DNA from: Sedimentimonas flavescens
GTDB taxonomy: Bacteria; Pseudomonadota; Alphaproteobacteria; Rhodobacterales; Rhodobacteraceae
Length of the DNA stretch: 64,000 nt
Assembly: GCF_019264375.1 (NCBI RefSeq)
Contig: NZ_JAHVAI010000013.1
Coordinates: forward strand, 62,001-126,000
Direction of reading: 5' to 3'
The position numbers and the translations under genes are program-made. This document shows, piece by piece, positions 51,690 to 60,786 of the stretch. Each line of letters begins with the position of its first letter. Position 1 is the stretch's first letter. The notes beneath the pieces were generated by a model. The model was not told the origin of the DNA. It ran no database searches and saw only the letters and a list, made by a program, of their open reading frames with translations.

Positions 51690-52940
51690 ATGTCTGCACC
51701 CGGAGAGAACCTCCGCATTAATTCCGCGCGCCTTTGGGACAGCCTGATGGAGATGGCCAAGATCGGCCCCGGCGTGGCGGGTGGTTGCAACCGTCAGACC
51801 TTGACCGATGACGACGCCACCGGACGCGCGCTGTTTCAGGAATGGTGCGAGGACGCGGGCCTGAGCATGGGCGTGGACCAGATGGGCACGATGTTCATGA
51901 CGCGTCCCGGCGAAGACCCTGACGCCCTGCCGGTCTATGTTGGCAGCCATCTCGACACCCAGCCCACGGGCGGGAAATATGACGGGGTTCTCGGGGTCCT
52001 GGGCGCCTTGGAGGTCGTGCGCACGCTCAACGATCTCGGGATCAAGACCAGGCATCCGATTGTCGTCACCAACTGGACCAACGAAGAGGGCGCGCGGTTC
52101 GCGCCTGCGATGCTGGCTTCGGGCGTGTTCGCGGGGGCGATTCCGCTCGATTACGCCTATGGCCGGACGGATATGGAGGGCGCAAGCTTTGGCGCCGAGC
52201 TGGAGCGGATCGGCTGGAAGGGCGAGGAAGAGGTCGGCGCGCGCAAGATGCACGCCTATTTCGAACTGCATATCGAGCAAGGACCGATCCTTGAGGCCAA
52301 GGAAAAAACCATTGGTGTGGTGACCCATTGCCAGGGCCTGTGGTGGCTGGAGTTCACCCTGACCGGCAAGGAGGCGCATACCGGCTCGACCCCCATGCCG
52401 ATGCGGGTGAATGCGGGTCTGGCGATGGCGCGGATCTTCGAGATGGTGCAGGAGGTCGCGATGGCCGCCCAGCCCAATGCCGTGGGCGGCGTGGGGCAGG
52501 TGAAATTCGCGCCGAATTCGCGCAACGTGCTGCCGGGCAAGGTGGTGTTCACCGTCGATATTCGCTCGCCCGATCAGGCGAAGCTGGACGGGATGCGCGC
52601 CGAGATCGAGAAGCGCGCGGCGGTGATCTGCGAAGAGCTAGGTGTGGGCTGCGCCGTCGAGCCGGTCGGGCATTTCGACCCGGTGACCTTCGCGCCCGAA
52701 CTGGTGGGCCGCGTGCGCAAGGCGGCCGAGACGCTCGGTTATAGCCATCTCGATATCATCTCGGGCGCGGGACACGACGCCTGCTGGGCCGCGAAGGTCG
52801 CGCCTGCAACGATGGTGATGTGCCCCTGCGTAGGCGGGCTGAGCCATAACGAGGCCGAGGAGATCAGCCCGGAATGGGCGGCGGCAGGCACGGATGTGTT
52901 GTTGCACGCAGTTCTGGAAACCGCCGAGATCGTCGGCTGA
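51690..52940 (+). CDS. Zn-dependent beta-ureidopropionase / N-carbamoyl amino acid amidase
   Basis: A 416-residue M20-type hydrolase of the hydantoinase/carbamoylase group. The binuclear metal residues are His87 (GSHLDTQ), Asp98 (KYDGV), Glu132 and Glu133 (NEEGARF), His194 (LHIEQG), and the late His in GLSHNE. It releases beta-alanine, CO2 and NH3 from N-carbamoyl-beta-alanine, the third step of the reductive pyrimidine pathway. It lies in front of the dihydropyrimidinase gene with a dispersed repeat between them. Regulated through the two RutR-type operators. Confidence 0.92.
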   Translation: MSAPGENLRINSARLWDSLMEMAKIGPGVAGGCNRQTLTDDDATGRALFQEWCEDAGLSMGVDQMGTMFMTRPGEDPDALPVYVGSHLDTQPTGGKYDGVLGVLGALEVVRTLNDLGIKTRHPIVVTNWTNEEGARFAPAMLASGVFAGAIPLDYAYGRTDMEGASFGAELERIGWKGEEEVGARKMHAYFELHIEQGPILEAKEKTIGVVTHCQGLWWLEFTLTGKEAHTGSTPMPMRVNAGLAMARIFEMVQEVAMAAQPNAVGGVGQVKFAPNSRNVLPGKVVFTVDIRSPDQAKLDGMRAEIEKRAAVICEELGVGCAVEPVGHFDPVTFAPELVGRVRKAAETLGYSHLDIISGAGHDACWAAKVAPATMVMCPCVGGLSHNEAEEISPEWAAAGTDVLLHAVLETAEIVG

Positions 52941-52945
52941 GCGCG

Positions 52946-52995
52946 GCCGGGGGCTCTGCCCCCGGACCCCCGGGATATTTGGGCCACATTGAAGG
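52946..52995. repeat. Dispersed intergenic repeat, copy 2
   Basis: Hairpin CCGGGGG-N5-CCCCCGG, then GACCCCCG, GGATATTT and GGGCCACATTGAAGG; near-identical to 36608-36660. It lies between the amidase and dihydropyrimidinase genes, in the same direction as the transcription. Confidence 0.75.
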
Positions 52996-53011
52996 CCATG
53001 GGAGAGTTGTC

Positions 53012-54463
53012 ATGACCACTGTGATCAAGAACGGAACCATCGTCACCGCCGACCTGACCTACAAGGCGGATGTGCTGATCGAGGGCGGCCAGATCATCGA
53101 GATCGGGCGGGATCTGAAGGGTGATGAGGTGCTGGATGCCTCGGGGTGTTATGTGATGCCGGGCGGGATCGACCCGCATACCCACCTCGAGATGCCCTTT
53201 ATGGGCACCTACTCCTCGGACGATTTCGAAAGCGGCACGCGCGCGGCCTTGGCGGGCGGCACGACCATGGTGATCGACTTTGCGCTGCCGAGCCCCGGGC
53301 AGGGGCTGATGGATGCGCTGAAGATGTGGGACAACAAATCGACCCGCGCGCATTGCGATTACAGCTTCCACATGGCGGTGACTTGGTGGAGCGAGCAGGT
53401 CTTCAACGAGATGAAAGAAGTCGTTGATCGCGGCATCAACTCGTTCAAGCATTTCATGGCCTACAAAGGCGCGCTGATGGTGAATGACGACGAGTTGTTC
53501 GCCTCGTTCAAGCGCTGCGCCGAGCTGGGGGCACTTCCGCTGGTCCATGCCGAGAACGGCGATATCGTGGCCGAGATGTCGGCCAAGCTGCTTGCCGAGG
53601 GCAATGTCGGCCCCGAGGCCCATGCCTATTCGCGCCCCCCGGCGGTCGAGGGCGAGGCTACCAACCGCGCCATCATGATCGCCGACATGGCGGGCGTGCC
53701 GCTTTACGTCGTGCATACCTCTTGCGAGGAGGCGCATGAGGCGATCCGCCGGGCGCGGATGCAGGGCAAGCGCGTCTATGGCGAGCCGTTGATCCAGCAC
53801 CTGACGCTGGACGAGAGCGAGTATTTCAACACCGATTGGGACCATGCCGCGCGCCGCGTCATGAGCCCGCCCTTCCGCAACAAGCAGCATCAGGACAGCC
53901 TCTGGGCCGGGCTTGCCTCGGGTAGTCTGAGTGTTGTGGCGACCGACCATTGCGCCTTCACGACAAAGCAGAAGCGTTTCGGGGTGGGCGATTTCACCAA
54001 GATCCCGAACGGCACCGGCGGGCTTGAAGATCGCATGCCGATGCTGTGGAGCGCAGGCGTCAATACGGGTCGGATCACGATGAACGAGTTTGTGGCCGTG
54101 ACCTCGACCAATATCGCCAAGATCATGAACATGTATCCCAAGAAGGGCGCGGTTCTGGTGGGGGCGGATGCCGACCTCGTTGTCTGGGATCCGGCGAAGA
54201 GCAAGACGATCTCGGCCACGAGCCAGCAATCCGCGATTGATTACAACGTCTTCGAGGGCAAGGAAGTGACCGGCCTGCCGCGCTATACGCTCTCGCGCGG
54301 GGTGGTGACGGTCGAGGATGGCACCTTCAAGGGCCGCGAGGGGCATGGCGAATTCGTTGCCCGGCAGCCCGGCACGCCTGTTGGCCGGGCGCTCTCGACC
54401 TGGAAAGAGCTCACCGCGCCGCGCCCGGTCTCGCGCTCTGGCATTCCCGCGTCGGGCGTGTAA
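53012..54463 (+). CDS. hydA: Dihydropyrimidinase
   Basis: A 483-residue zinc amidohydrolase that opens the ring of dihydrouracil and dihydrothymine. Metal residues: His56 and His58 (DPHTHLEMPF), carboxylated Lys152 (MAYKG), the His in LVHAENG and VVHTSCEEAHEA, and Asp312 (ATDHCAF). The substrate is the product of PreTA and the product goes to the amidase encoded just upstream. ATG 53012 follows GGGAG. The C-terminal tail (about 25 residues) is longer than the core and ends in a Pro/Arg-rich stretch. Confidence 0.95.
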   Translation: MTTVIKNGTIVTADLTYKADVLIEGGQIIEIGRDLKGDEVLDASGCYVMPGGIDPHTHLEMPFMGTYSSDDFESGTRAALAGGTTMVIDFALPSPGQGLMDALKMWDNKSTRAHCDYSFHMAVTWWSEQVFNEMKEVVDRGINSFKHFMAYKGALMVNDDELFASFKRCAELGALPLVHAENGDIVAEMSAKLLAEGNVGPEAHAYSRPPAVEGEATNRAIMIADMAGVPLYVVHTSCEEAHEAIRRARMQGKRVYGEPLIQHLTLDESEYFNTDWDHAARRVMSPPFRNKQHQDSLWAGLASGSLSVVATDHCAFTTKQKRFGVGDFTKIPNGTGGLEDRMPMLWSAGVNTGRITMNEFVAVTSTNIAKIMNMYPKKGAVLVGADADLVVWDPAKSKTISATSQQSAIDYNVFEGKEVTGLPRYTLSRGVVTVEDGTFKGREGHGEFVARQPGTPVGRALSTWKELTAPRPVSRSGIPASGV

Positions 54464-54532
54464 TCGAAGGGGGCGGGGAGCCGCCCCTACCCTCAGGATC
54501 AACGACAGAACGATAAGAGAGACGCAATTCCC

Positions 54533-55312
54533 ATGCCGGTGATCGAAGCCAAGGACCTGAACCTGACGTTCCAGACGAATGACGGGCCGGTCCACGCGCT
54601 CAAGGATGTCAATCTGGCCATCGAGAAGGGCGAGTTCGTCTCGTTCATCGGGCCATCGGGCTGTGGCAAGACCACCTTCCTACGCTGTATCGCGGCGCTG
54701 GAGACACCGACGGGGGGCAGCCTGACGGTGAATGGCATGTCGCCCGACGATGCGCGCAGGGCGCGATCTTATGGTTACGTGTTCCAGGCGGCGGGGTTGT
54801 ATCCGTGGCGCACCATCGCGGGTAACATCAAGCTGCCGCTGGAGATCATGGGCTATTCCCGCGCCGAGATGGATCAGCGGGTCGAGAAAGTGCTCGACCT
54901 TGTGGACCTCGGCGGCTTTGGCAAGAAGTTCCCTTGGCAGCTTTCGGGCGGAATGCAGCAGCGCGCCTCGATCGCGCGGGCTTTGGCCTTTGATGCCGAG
55001 ATCCTGCTGATGGATGAACCCTTCGGCGCGCTGGACGAAATCGTGCGCGACAAGCTGAACGAAGAGTTGCTGAAGTTGTGGAAACGCACCGGGAAAACCA
55101 TCGGCTTCGTCACCCACTCGATCCCCGAAGCGGTCTATCTGAGCACCAAGATCGTGGTCATGTCGCCGCGTCCGGGCCGGATTACCGATATCATCGACAG
55201 CACCCTGCCGCGCGATGAGCGGCCGCTGGAGATCCGCGACAGTGCCGAGTTTCTGGCCATCGCGCACCGGGTGCGCGAAGGGCTGCGCGCGGGGCACGCC
55301 TATGACGAATAA
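54533..55312 (+). CDS. ABC transporter ATPase, nitrate/taurine/pyrimidine type
   Basis: A 259-residue ATPase of the SsuB/TauB/ThiZ group. Walker A is GPSGCGKTT (40-48), signature LSGGMQQRAS, Walker B ILLMDEPFGALD, and switch His in VTHSIPEAV. It forms an uptake system with the two permeases and the binding protein downstream. Its place after hydA suggests uptake of pyrimidines or their derivatives; the exact substrate is inferred. Confidence 0.92.
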   Translation: MPVIEAKDLNLTFQTNDGPVHALKDVNLAIEKGEFVSFIGPSGCGKTTFLRCIAALETPTGGSLTVNGMSPDDARRARSYGYVFQAAGLYPWRTIAGNIKLPLEIMGYSRAEMDQRVEKVLDLVDLGGFGKKFPWQLSGGMQQRASIARALAFDAEILLMDEPFGALDEIVRDKLNEELLKLWKRTGKTIGFVTHSIPEAVYLSTKIVVMSPRPGRITDIIDSTLPRDERPLEIRDSAEFLAIAHRVREGLRAGHAYDE

Positions 55313-55378
55313 GCGGCAGATGTTTTCCCGGCTTGGGCAGTTCGGAGCCGATACATCGTTGGGCTGCGGAGGCAGATC

Positions 55379-56242
55379 ATGAAATCCGTGCTTCCGATCC
55401 TGACGGTTCTCGCGGCGATTGTCGTCATCTGGTACGGCGCGGCAGTCGGGCTGAACAGCAAATGGACCTACGATCAGGCCGCGCGTGCGGGGCAGGAGGT
55501 CTCGTTCAGCCAGCTTCTGCGCGATACGATGACGCAAGAGCGCCCCGTCCTGCCGGCGCCGCATCAGGTGGCGAAGGGCCTGTGGGAAGGTGTCGCGGGG
55601 CAAAAGATCACCTCGAAGCGCAGCCTGGTCTATCATGGCGGGGTGACGTTCTCGGCCACCATGGCGGGGTTTGTGCTCGGCGCGGTGGCGGGCATCCTTT
55701 TGGCCGTCGGGATCGTGCATAACCGGGCCATGGACATGAGCGTGATGCCTTGGGCCATCGCCAGCCAGACCATCCCGATCCTTGCCATCGCGCCGATGGT
55801 GATCGTGGTGCTCGCCAGCCTGGGGATCAAAGGCCTGTTGCCGAAGGCGATCATCGCCGCTTACCTGAGCTTTTTCCCGATCCTCGTGGGGATGGTGAAG
55901 GGGCTGCGCGCGCCTGACGGGATGCAGCTTGACCTGCTGCGCACCTATAACGCCAGCGGGTCCGAAACCTTCTGGAAGCTGCGGCTGCCCTCGTCGATGC
56001 CCTATTTCTTCGCCTCGCTGAAGGTGGGGATCGCGGCGGCGCTTGTGGGCACCATCGTGGCCGAATTGCCTGCGGGCGCGACCCAGGGCCTTGGCGCGCG
56101 GCTCTTGTCGGGCAGCTATTACGGTCAGACGATTCAGATATGGGCGGCGCTGTTCGCGGCGGCGGTTCTGGCGGCGGTTCTGGTGATCGCGGTCGGCGCG
56201 GTCGAGAAGGTAGTGCTGCGCAAGATGGGGATGGCCCGATGA
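55379..56242 (+). CDS. ABC transporter permease 1
   Basis: A 287-residue permease with an N-terminal anchor (SVLPILTVLAAIVVIWYGAAVG), a large external loop, then four to five helices. The binding-protein-dependent transport EAA loop is NASGSETFWKLRLPSSMPYFFASLKVG. It belongs to the same group as SsuC/ThiX. Its stop overlaps the next permease start (ATGA). Confidence 0.88.
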   Translation: MKSVLPILTVLAAIVVIWYGAAVGLNSKWTYDQAARAGQEVSFSQLLRDTMTQERPVLPAPHQVAKGLWEGVAGQKITSKRSLVYHGGVTFSATMAGFVLGAVAGILLAVGIVHNRAMDMSVMPWAIASQTIPILAIAPMVIVVLASLGIKGLLPKAIIAAYLSFFPILVGMVKGLRAPDGMQLDLLRTYNASGSETFWKLRLPSSMPYFFASLKVGIAAALVGTIVAELPAGATQGLGARLLSGSYYGQTIQIWAALFAAAVLAAVLVIAVGAVEKVVLRKMGMAR

Positions 56243-57084
56243 GTGCGTTGATCTCAGCCTTTGTCTTCTGGGCCGCAGCCACCGCGCTGAACGGATGGAT
56301 CGCCCGAAGCTACCCGAGTGCCCGCTGGGCCAAACTCTTCGTGCCCGCACTGTTCGGTGCGACGCTCTTGATCCTGTGGGAGGGGCTGGTGCGTGGCCTC
56401 AATGTCAGCCCGGTCATCCTGCCCGCGCCCTCGGCCATCGCCGCGCGGTTCGCGGAAAGCACCGATGTGCTCTGGGGCGATTTCGCCCAGACGATCCTCA
56501 AGGGCGCGCTGGCGGGTTACGTGATCGGCTGCGGCGCGGCGGTGCTGGTGGCGATCGCGATTGACCGCTCGCCCTTTCTCAAGCGCGGGCTTCTGCCGGT
56601 AGGCAATTTCGTGGCCGCGCTGCCCATCGTGGGGATCGCGCCGATCCTGGTGATGTGGTTCGGCTTTGATTGGCAGTCGAAGGCGGCGGTGGTGGTGATG
56701 ATGGTGTTCTTCCCAGTGCTGGTGAACATGGTGGCGGGGCTGGCGGCGACCGATCAGCTGCAGCGCGACCTGATGGCCACCTATTCGGCCAGCTACCGTC
56801 AGACTTTGGCCAAGTTGCGCCTTCCCGCGGCGATGCCCTTCCTGTTCAATGGGCTCAAGATCGCCACGACCCTGGCGCTGATCGGGGCGATCGTTGCCGA
56901 ATTTTTCGGCAGCCCGACGCGGGGCATGGGCTTTCGCATTTCAACGGCGGTCGGGCAGCTTGATATGCCGCTCGTCTGGTCCGAAATTGCAGTAGCGGCC
57001 CTGGCTGGTTCGGGCTTCTTCGGACTGATGGCGCTGATCGAAAAGGCGGTGACCTTCTGGCACCCCTCGCAACGCAGGCGCTGA
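56239..57084 (+). CDS. ABC transporter permease 2
   Basis: A 281-residue permease from ATG 56239 (MSALISAFVFWAAATALNG). It has about six helices and an EAA loop YSASYRQTLAKLRLPAAMPFLF. Two distinct permeases point to a heterodimeric channel. The periplasmic binding protein gene follows 46 bases later. Confidence 0.88.
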   Translation: MSALISAFVFWAAATALNGWIARSYPSARWAKLFVPALFGATLLILWEGLVRGLNVSPVILPAPSAIAARFAESTDVLWGDFAQTILKGALAGYVIGCGAAVLVAIAIDRSPFLKRGLLPVGNFVAALPIVGIAPILVMWFGFDWQSKAAVVVMMVFFPVLVNMVAGLAATDQLQRDLMATYSASYRQTLAKLRLPAAMPFLFNGLKIATTLALIGAIVAEFFGSPTRGMGFRISTAVGQLDMPLVWSEIAVAALAGSGFFGLMALIEKAVTFWHPSQRRR

Positions 57085-57130
57085 GTTTTCAACACCGGGA
57101 AAATACCCGGGTTCAACAGTGGAGAGAGTG

Positions 57131-58111
57131 ATGAAGAAATTTCTGATCGGTGCGGCGCTGGCCGCGCTCGCTGCCGGGACGGCGACGGCCGAAGAGGTCA
57201 AGCTGCAACTGAAATGGGTCACCCAGTCCCAGTTCGCGGGCTACTACGTCGCCAAGGAAAAGGGCTTCTACGACGAAGAGGGCCTTGATGTCATGATCAT
57301 GCCGGGCGGCCCGGATATCTCGCCCACGCAGGTCATGGCTGGCGGCGGCGCCGATGTGACCGTGGACTGGATGCCCTCGGCGCTGGCGGCGCGTGAAAAG
57401 GGCCTGCCGCTGGTCAACATCGCCCAGCCGTTCAAGTCTTCGGGCATGATGCTGACCTGCCTCAAGGAGACCGGGATCACCGGGCCGGAAGATTTCAAGG
57501 GCAAGACCCTTGGCGTCTGGTTCGGCGGCAACGAATACCCGTTCCTGAGCTGGATGGCGACGCTTGGCATTCCGACCGATGGCTCGGAGGGCGGCGTCAC
57601 GGTTCTCAAGCAGGGCTTCAACGTCGATCCGCTGCTGCAAAAGCAGGCGGCCTGTATCTCGACCATGACCTATAACGAATACTGGCAGGTGATCGACGCA
57701 GGGCTCGCCCCCGAGGATCTGGTGACCTTCAAGTATGAGGACGAGGGCGTTGCGACGCTGGAAGACGGCCTCTATGTATTGGAATCGAACCTCGCGGACC
57801 CGGCCTTCAAGGAGAAGATGGTCAAGTTCGTGCGCGCCTCGATGAAGGGCTGGAAATACGCCGAGGAGAACCCGGATGAAGCCGCTGGAATCGTTCTGGA
57901 CAATGACGAATCCGGCGCCCAGACCGAGGCCCACCAGAAGCGCATGATGGGTGAAATTGCCAAGCTCACCGCTGGCTCGAACGGCGCGCTGGATCCGGCT
58001 GACTATGAGCGCACGGTGAAGATCCTGCTCGGCGGCGGCTCGGACCCGGTGATCTCGGCCGCGCCGACCGGCGCCTATACGCTGGACATCACTGACGAAG
58101 CCCTGAAATAA
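57131..58111 (+). CDS. ABC substrate-binding protein, NMT1/THI5-like
   Basis: A 326-residue periplasmic protein; signal peptide ends at TATA-EE (residue 20). ATG 57131 follows GTGGAGAGAGTG; an in-frame GTG-like start four codons upstream is less likely. Family marks: LKWVTQSQFAGYYVAKEKGFY, EGLDVMIMPGGPDISP, and ADVTVDWMPSALAAREKG. This fold binds hydroxymethylpyrimidine-like or related nitrogen compounds. With the adjacent ATPase and permeases it should import a pyrimidine. Ends at a strong terminator. Confidence 0.9.
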   Translation: MKKFLIGAALAALAAGTATAEEVKLQLKWVTQSQFAGYYVAKEKGFYDEEGLDVMIMPGGPDISPTQVMAGGGADVTVDWMPSALAAREKGLPLVNIAQPFKSSGMMLTCLKETGITGPEDFKGKTLGVWFGGNEYPFLSWMATLGIPTDGSEGGVTVLKQGFNVDPLLQKQAACISTMTYNEYWQVIDAGLAPEDLVTFKYEDEGVATLEDGLYVLESNLADPAFKEKMVKFVRASMKGWKYAEENPDEAAGIVLDNDESGAQTEAHQKRMMGEIAKLTAGSNGALDPADYERTVKILLGGGSDPVISAAPTGAYTLDITDEALK

Positions 58112-58129
58112 GGCTTCGCACAGATCCCG

Positions 58130-58157
58130 AAAGGCGCGCCCCGGCGGCGCGCCTTTT
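58130..58157 (+). terminator. Rho-independent terminator after the ABC operon
   Basis: Stem AAAGGCGCGCC, loop CCGGC (58141-58145), arm GGCGCGCC (58146-58153), then TTTT. It closes the pyrimidine transport operon. Confidence 0.85.
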
Positions 58158-58217
58158 GCGTTTCAGCACCCGTTAACCCGATTGTGTTTCGCTATGCCAA
58201 AGCACGGGGAGGCGTTG

Positions 58218-58643
58218 ATGCAGGACGTGAAGCGATATTCCGAGGATCGGCTGCCCCGATCCCTGGTTCTGGGGGGCGGTGGCCTCTTGCTGGCCGTGGT
58301 GGCAGGGCTGTTCTGGCTGGTCTGGGAAAGCCAATTTGCCGCCCCCGCCGGTTATCTGTTCGACACGCCCACCCAGCCGGTCGAGGCAGGCTATTGTCTG
58401 GCCGTGGCGCAGGCGGTGGGTGCGGGCGGCGTGCCTGTTGGAGGACCGATTTCGGAGGCGCAGGATTTCTGGATCGCGCGGCTGCGCGGATATACCTCGG
58501 ACATGGCGCGGCCGATTGCGGCAGGGCAGGCCGCCCTGGCGCGCGACATGGCGCAGACGGATCGGGTCTGGCTGCTCGACGCGATGGAGGCATGTATGCG
58601 TCGCGCCATCACCTATGGGGCTCATTTCCGCTCGTTCGACTGA
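58218..58643 (+). CDS. Membrane-anchored protein of unknown function
   Basis: A 141-residue protein; ATG 58218 follows GGGGAGGCGTTG, though ATG 58194 is also in frame. One helix (SLVLGGGGLLLAVVAGLFWLVW) anchors a periplasmic domain of about 100 residues that has LFDTPTQPVEAGYCLAVAQAV and DAMEACMRRAITYGAHFRSFD. Two Cys in this domain could pair. Not recognised. It lies between a terminator and a small lipoprotein gene. Confidence 0.6.
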   Translation: MQDVKRYSEDRLPRSLVLGGGGLLLAVVAGLFWLVWESQFAAPAGYLFDTPTQPVEAGYCLAVAQAVGAGGVPVGGPISEAQDFWIARLRGYTSDMARPIAAGQAALARDMAQTDRVWLLDAMEACMRRAITYGAHFRSFD

Positions 58644-58751
58644 CGGTGCAATATTCGCCAGATGACCTCACGGCAGTTGATGCAGATCAGGGCTTGCCTT
58701 GAAACTAGACTGCATAGTTCAGTTAAGGCGGCAAGCTAGAAGAGGTGAATC

Positions 58752-58898
58752 ATGCTTGGGAAGAAGACGATCGTTGCGCTGTTCATGGCCGTGGCGGTGA
58801 TGGCGGGCTGTGCCCAGATCGAGGAAGAGGTCGGCCAGTGCGAGCCGGGCGTTGCCGACATCTCGCAAGTGGCGACCGCGGTTCCGAACTGTCTGTGA
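58752..58898 (+). CDS. Small lipoprotein, 48 residues
   Basis: A short gene: ATG 58752 after GAAGAGGTGAAT, TGA at 58896-58898. The signal ends in the lipobox VMAGC (Cys20). The mature part is only 29 residues with two further Cys (C30, C47) that could pair. It resembles small entericidin-like lipoproteins in size only. Function unknown. Confidence 0.6.
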   Translation: MLGKKTIVALFMAVAVMAGCAQIEEEVGQCEPGVADISQVATAVPNCL

Positions 58899-58932
58899 TG
58901 ACGCGGCGGGCGGTGCCTTGGGTGCCGCCCGC

Positions 58933-58980
58933 AGATTTCTGTAAATCTGTTTGAAATGCGGGTAATTGGCTGTAAATCTG
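58933..58980. promoter_or_regulatory. ScfR-like gene operator region (CTGTAAATCTG repeats)
   Basis: AGATTT-CTGT-AAATCT is a palindrome at 58933-58948. CTGTAAATCTG occurs twice, at 58939-58949 and 58970-58980, 31 bases apart (three helical turns), just upstream of the ScfR-like gene. Part of it recurs upstream of acs. Autoregulation is likely. Confidence 0.6.
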
Positions 58981-59004
58981 GTGTGAATCAGCAAGGAGCA
59001 GCCC

Positions 59005-60327
59005 ATGGCCCGTTCGGCCCTGACCGGAACCCGCATTCGCGAGCGACGCACCGCGCTGCGCATAAAGCAGGCCGATCTGGCGCGTTCCGTGGGGATCTCT
59101 CCGGCTTACCTCAACCTGATCGAACACAACCGCCGCCGCGTGGGCGATGAATTGCTAGGCCAGATAGCCGGTGCGATGGCGGTCGATCCTGTCGCGCTGT
59201 CCGAAGGCGCCGAGGGGGCACTGTTCGACGGTCTGCGCGAGGCAGTCGCCGGGGCGGAGGCGGAGGGCGGCGCGCATATGGCCGGGATGCCCGAGCTGGA
59301 GCGGATCGAGGAATTCGTGGGTCGCTTTCCCGGTTGGGCCGCGATTCTCGCTGGACGACAGGCACGGGTGAACGCGCTGGAGCGTGTGGTTGAAAGCTAT
59401 TCGGAGCGGATGGCGCAGGACCCCTTCCTGCTGGCCTCGCTGCACGAGGTGCTTTCGGCGGTGACCTCGCTGCGCTCGACTGCGGCGATCCTGGTTGAGA
59501 CGGACGATATCGAACCCATCTGGCGCGCGCGCTTCCTGCGCACCATCCAGGAAGAAAGCCTGCGCCTGTCCGAGACCGCCGAGGCGCTGGTGGGCTATCT
59601 TGATGACCTGGAGGAGGCCGAGACCGGCCTCAGTTCGCCGCTCGAGCAGGTCGAGGCCTGGCTGTCGGCGCGCAACTGGCATCTTGAGGAACTGGAGGAG
59701 GCGACCCCGCCGCCGCCCGAGGCATTGATCGCGGGCGTAGCCGAGCTCGCCTCAAGCGCGGCGCGCAAGCTGGCGATCGCACATATCGAACGCGCGCAGG
59801 CCGATGCGCGCGCCCTGCCGCTGGAGGCCTTCCGTGACGCCGTAGCCGAGCTGGGCATGGATCCGGCGCTGCTGGCAACGCGCTTCGGCGCGCCTCTGGG
59901 CGCGGTGTTCCGGCGTCTTGCCACCTTGCCTCTGGCCGAGGGCGCGCAACCGGTGGGCCTTGTGATCTGCGACGGCTCGGGGGCGCTGACCTTCCGGCGC
60001 GGTGTGCCGGGCTTTGCCCTGCCGCGCTTTGGAGCGGCGTGCCCGCTCTGGCCGCTCTACGAGGCGCTTGCGCGTCCGATGCAACCGGTCCGCAAGGTTG
60101 TGGACATGGCCGGGCGCTTGCCCGAACGTTTCCTGACCTACGCCATCTGCCAACCCAGCCAGCCCGGCGGTTTTGATGGGCCCGTGCTGATGGAGGCGAT
60201 GATGCTGATCCTGCCGCCCCCGCCCGAGCGCGCGCCGGGCGAGAGGGCCATCGGCTCGTCCTGCCGGATCTGTCCGCGCGGGGAATGTGCAGGGCGCCGC
60301 GAGCCCTCGATCCTGTCCGAGGCCTGA
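59005..60327 (+). CDS. ScfR-like XRE regulator with DUF2083
   Basis: A 440-residue regulator. The N-terminal HTH is RIRERRTALRIKQADLARSVGISPAYLN. The middle region and the DUF2083 C-terminal end carry LPLEAFRDAVAELGMDPALLATRFG and a final cluster CRICPRGECAGRREPSI. This fits the short-chain fatty acyl-CoA regulator (ScfR) family, which controls propionate and acetate use, e.g. PccR of Rhodobacter sphaeroides. The gene is followed by a REC-only regulator and a CrbS-like kinase. ATG 59005 follows AAGGAG. Confidence 0.87.
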   Translation: MARSALTGTRIRERRTALRIKQADLARSVGISPAYLNLIEHNRRRVGDELLGQIAGAMAVDPVALSEGAEGALFDGLREAVAGAEAEGGAHMAGMPELERIEEFVGRFPGWAAILAGRQARVNALERVVESYSERMAQDPFLLASLHEVLSAVTSLRSTAAILVETDDIEPIWRARFLRTIQEESLRLSETAEALVGYLDDLEEAETGLSSPLEQVEAWLSARNWHLEELEEATPPPPEALIAGVAELASSAARKLAIAHIERAQADARALPLEAFRDAVAELGMDPALLATRFGAPLGAVFRRLATLPLAEGAQPVGLVICDGSGALTFRRGVPGFALPRFGAACPLWPLYEALARPMQPVRKVVDMAGRLPERFLTYAICQPSQPGGFDGPVLMEAMMLILPPPPERAPGERAIGSSCRICPRGECAGRREPSILSEA

Positions 60328-60392
60328 GTGCGGGGTTTGACAGTTCTCACGCGGCCCGCAATAGTCGGTTCGGGGAAGAGGAGGAAGCGCCG

Positions 60393-60785
60393 ATGTCTGG
60401 AAAGCATGTGCTTCTTGTCGAGGACGAGCCGCATATCGCCGAGGCGATCCGGTTCATTCTGACACGGGCGGGCTGGAAGGTCTCGCTTGAGGCTGACGGC
60501 GCGCAGGCCTATGCCCGCATTGGCAGCGAAAGGCCCGATGCGGTGATCCTCGATCTGATGCTGCCGGGCAGTTCGGGGCTCGATATCCTGACCAGTCTGC
60601 GTGGGGATGCCACGCTGGCAGAGCTGCCGGTGCTGATGCTGAGCGCCCGTGGGCAGGTGCGCGACCGCGATGCCGCAACGCGGGCGGGTGCGACGGCCTT
60701 CCTGGCCAAGCCTTTCGCCAATGGCGATGTTCTTGCGATGCTCGACGAGATCGTCACGCGCGCCAAAGAGCAGCGGAGCGCCTGA
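60393..60785 (+). CDS. REC-only response regulator beside the CrbS-like kinase
   Basis: A 130-residue receiver domain with no output domain. Phospho-acceptor Asp54 (VILDLMLPGSSG), acidic Glu10-Asp11-Glu12, Ser84 and Lys106 are present. ATG 60393 follows GAGGAGG. It is the probable partner of the kinase at 61081, separated by a small membrane-protein gene. Unlike Vibrio CrbR, it has no DNA-binding domain. It could shuttle phosphate to the REC-only protein at 27683 or bind a target directly. Confidence 0.88.
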   Translation: MSGKHVLLVEDEPHIAEAIRFILTRAGWKVSLEADGAQAYARIGSERPDAVILDLMLPGSSGLDILTSLRGDATLAELPVLMLSARGQVRDRDAATRAGATAFLAKPFANGDVLAMLDEIVTRAKEQRSA

Positions 60786-60786
60786 C

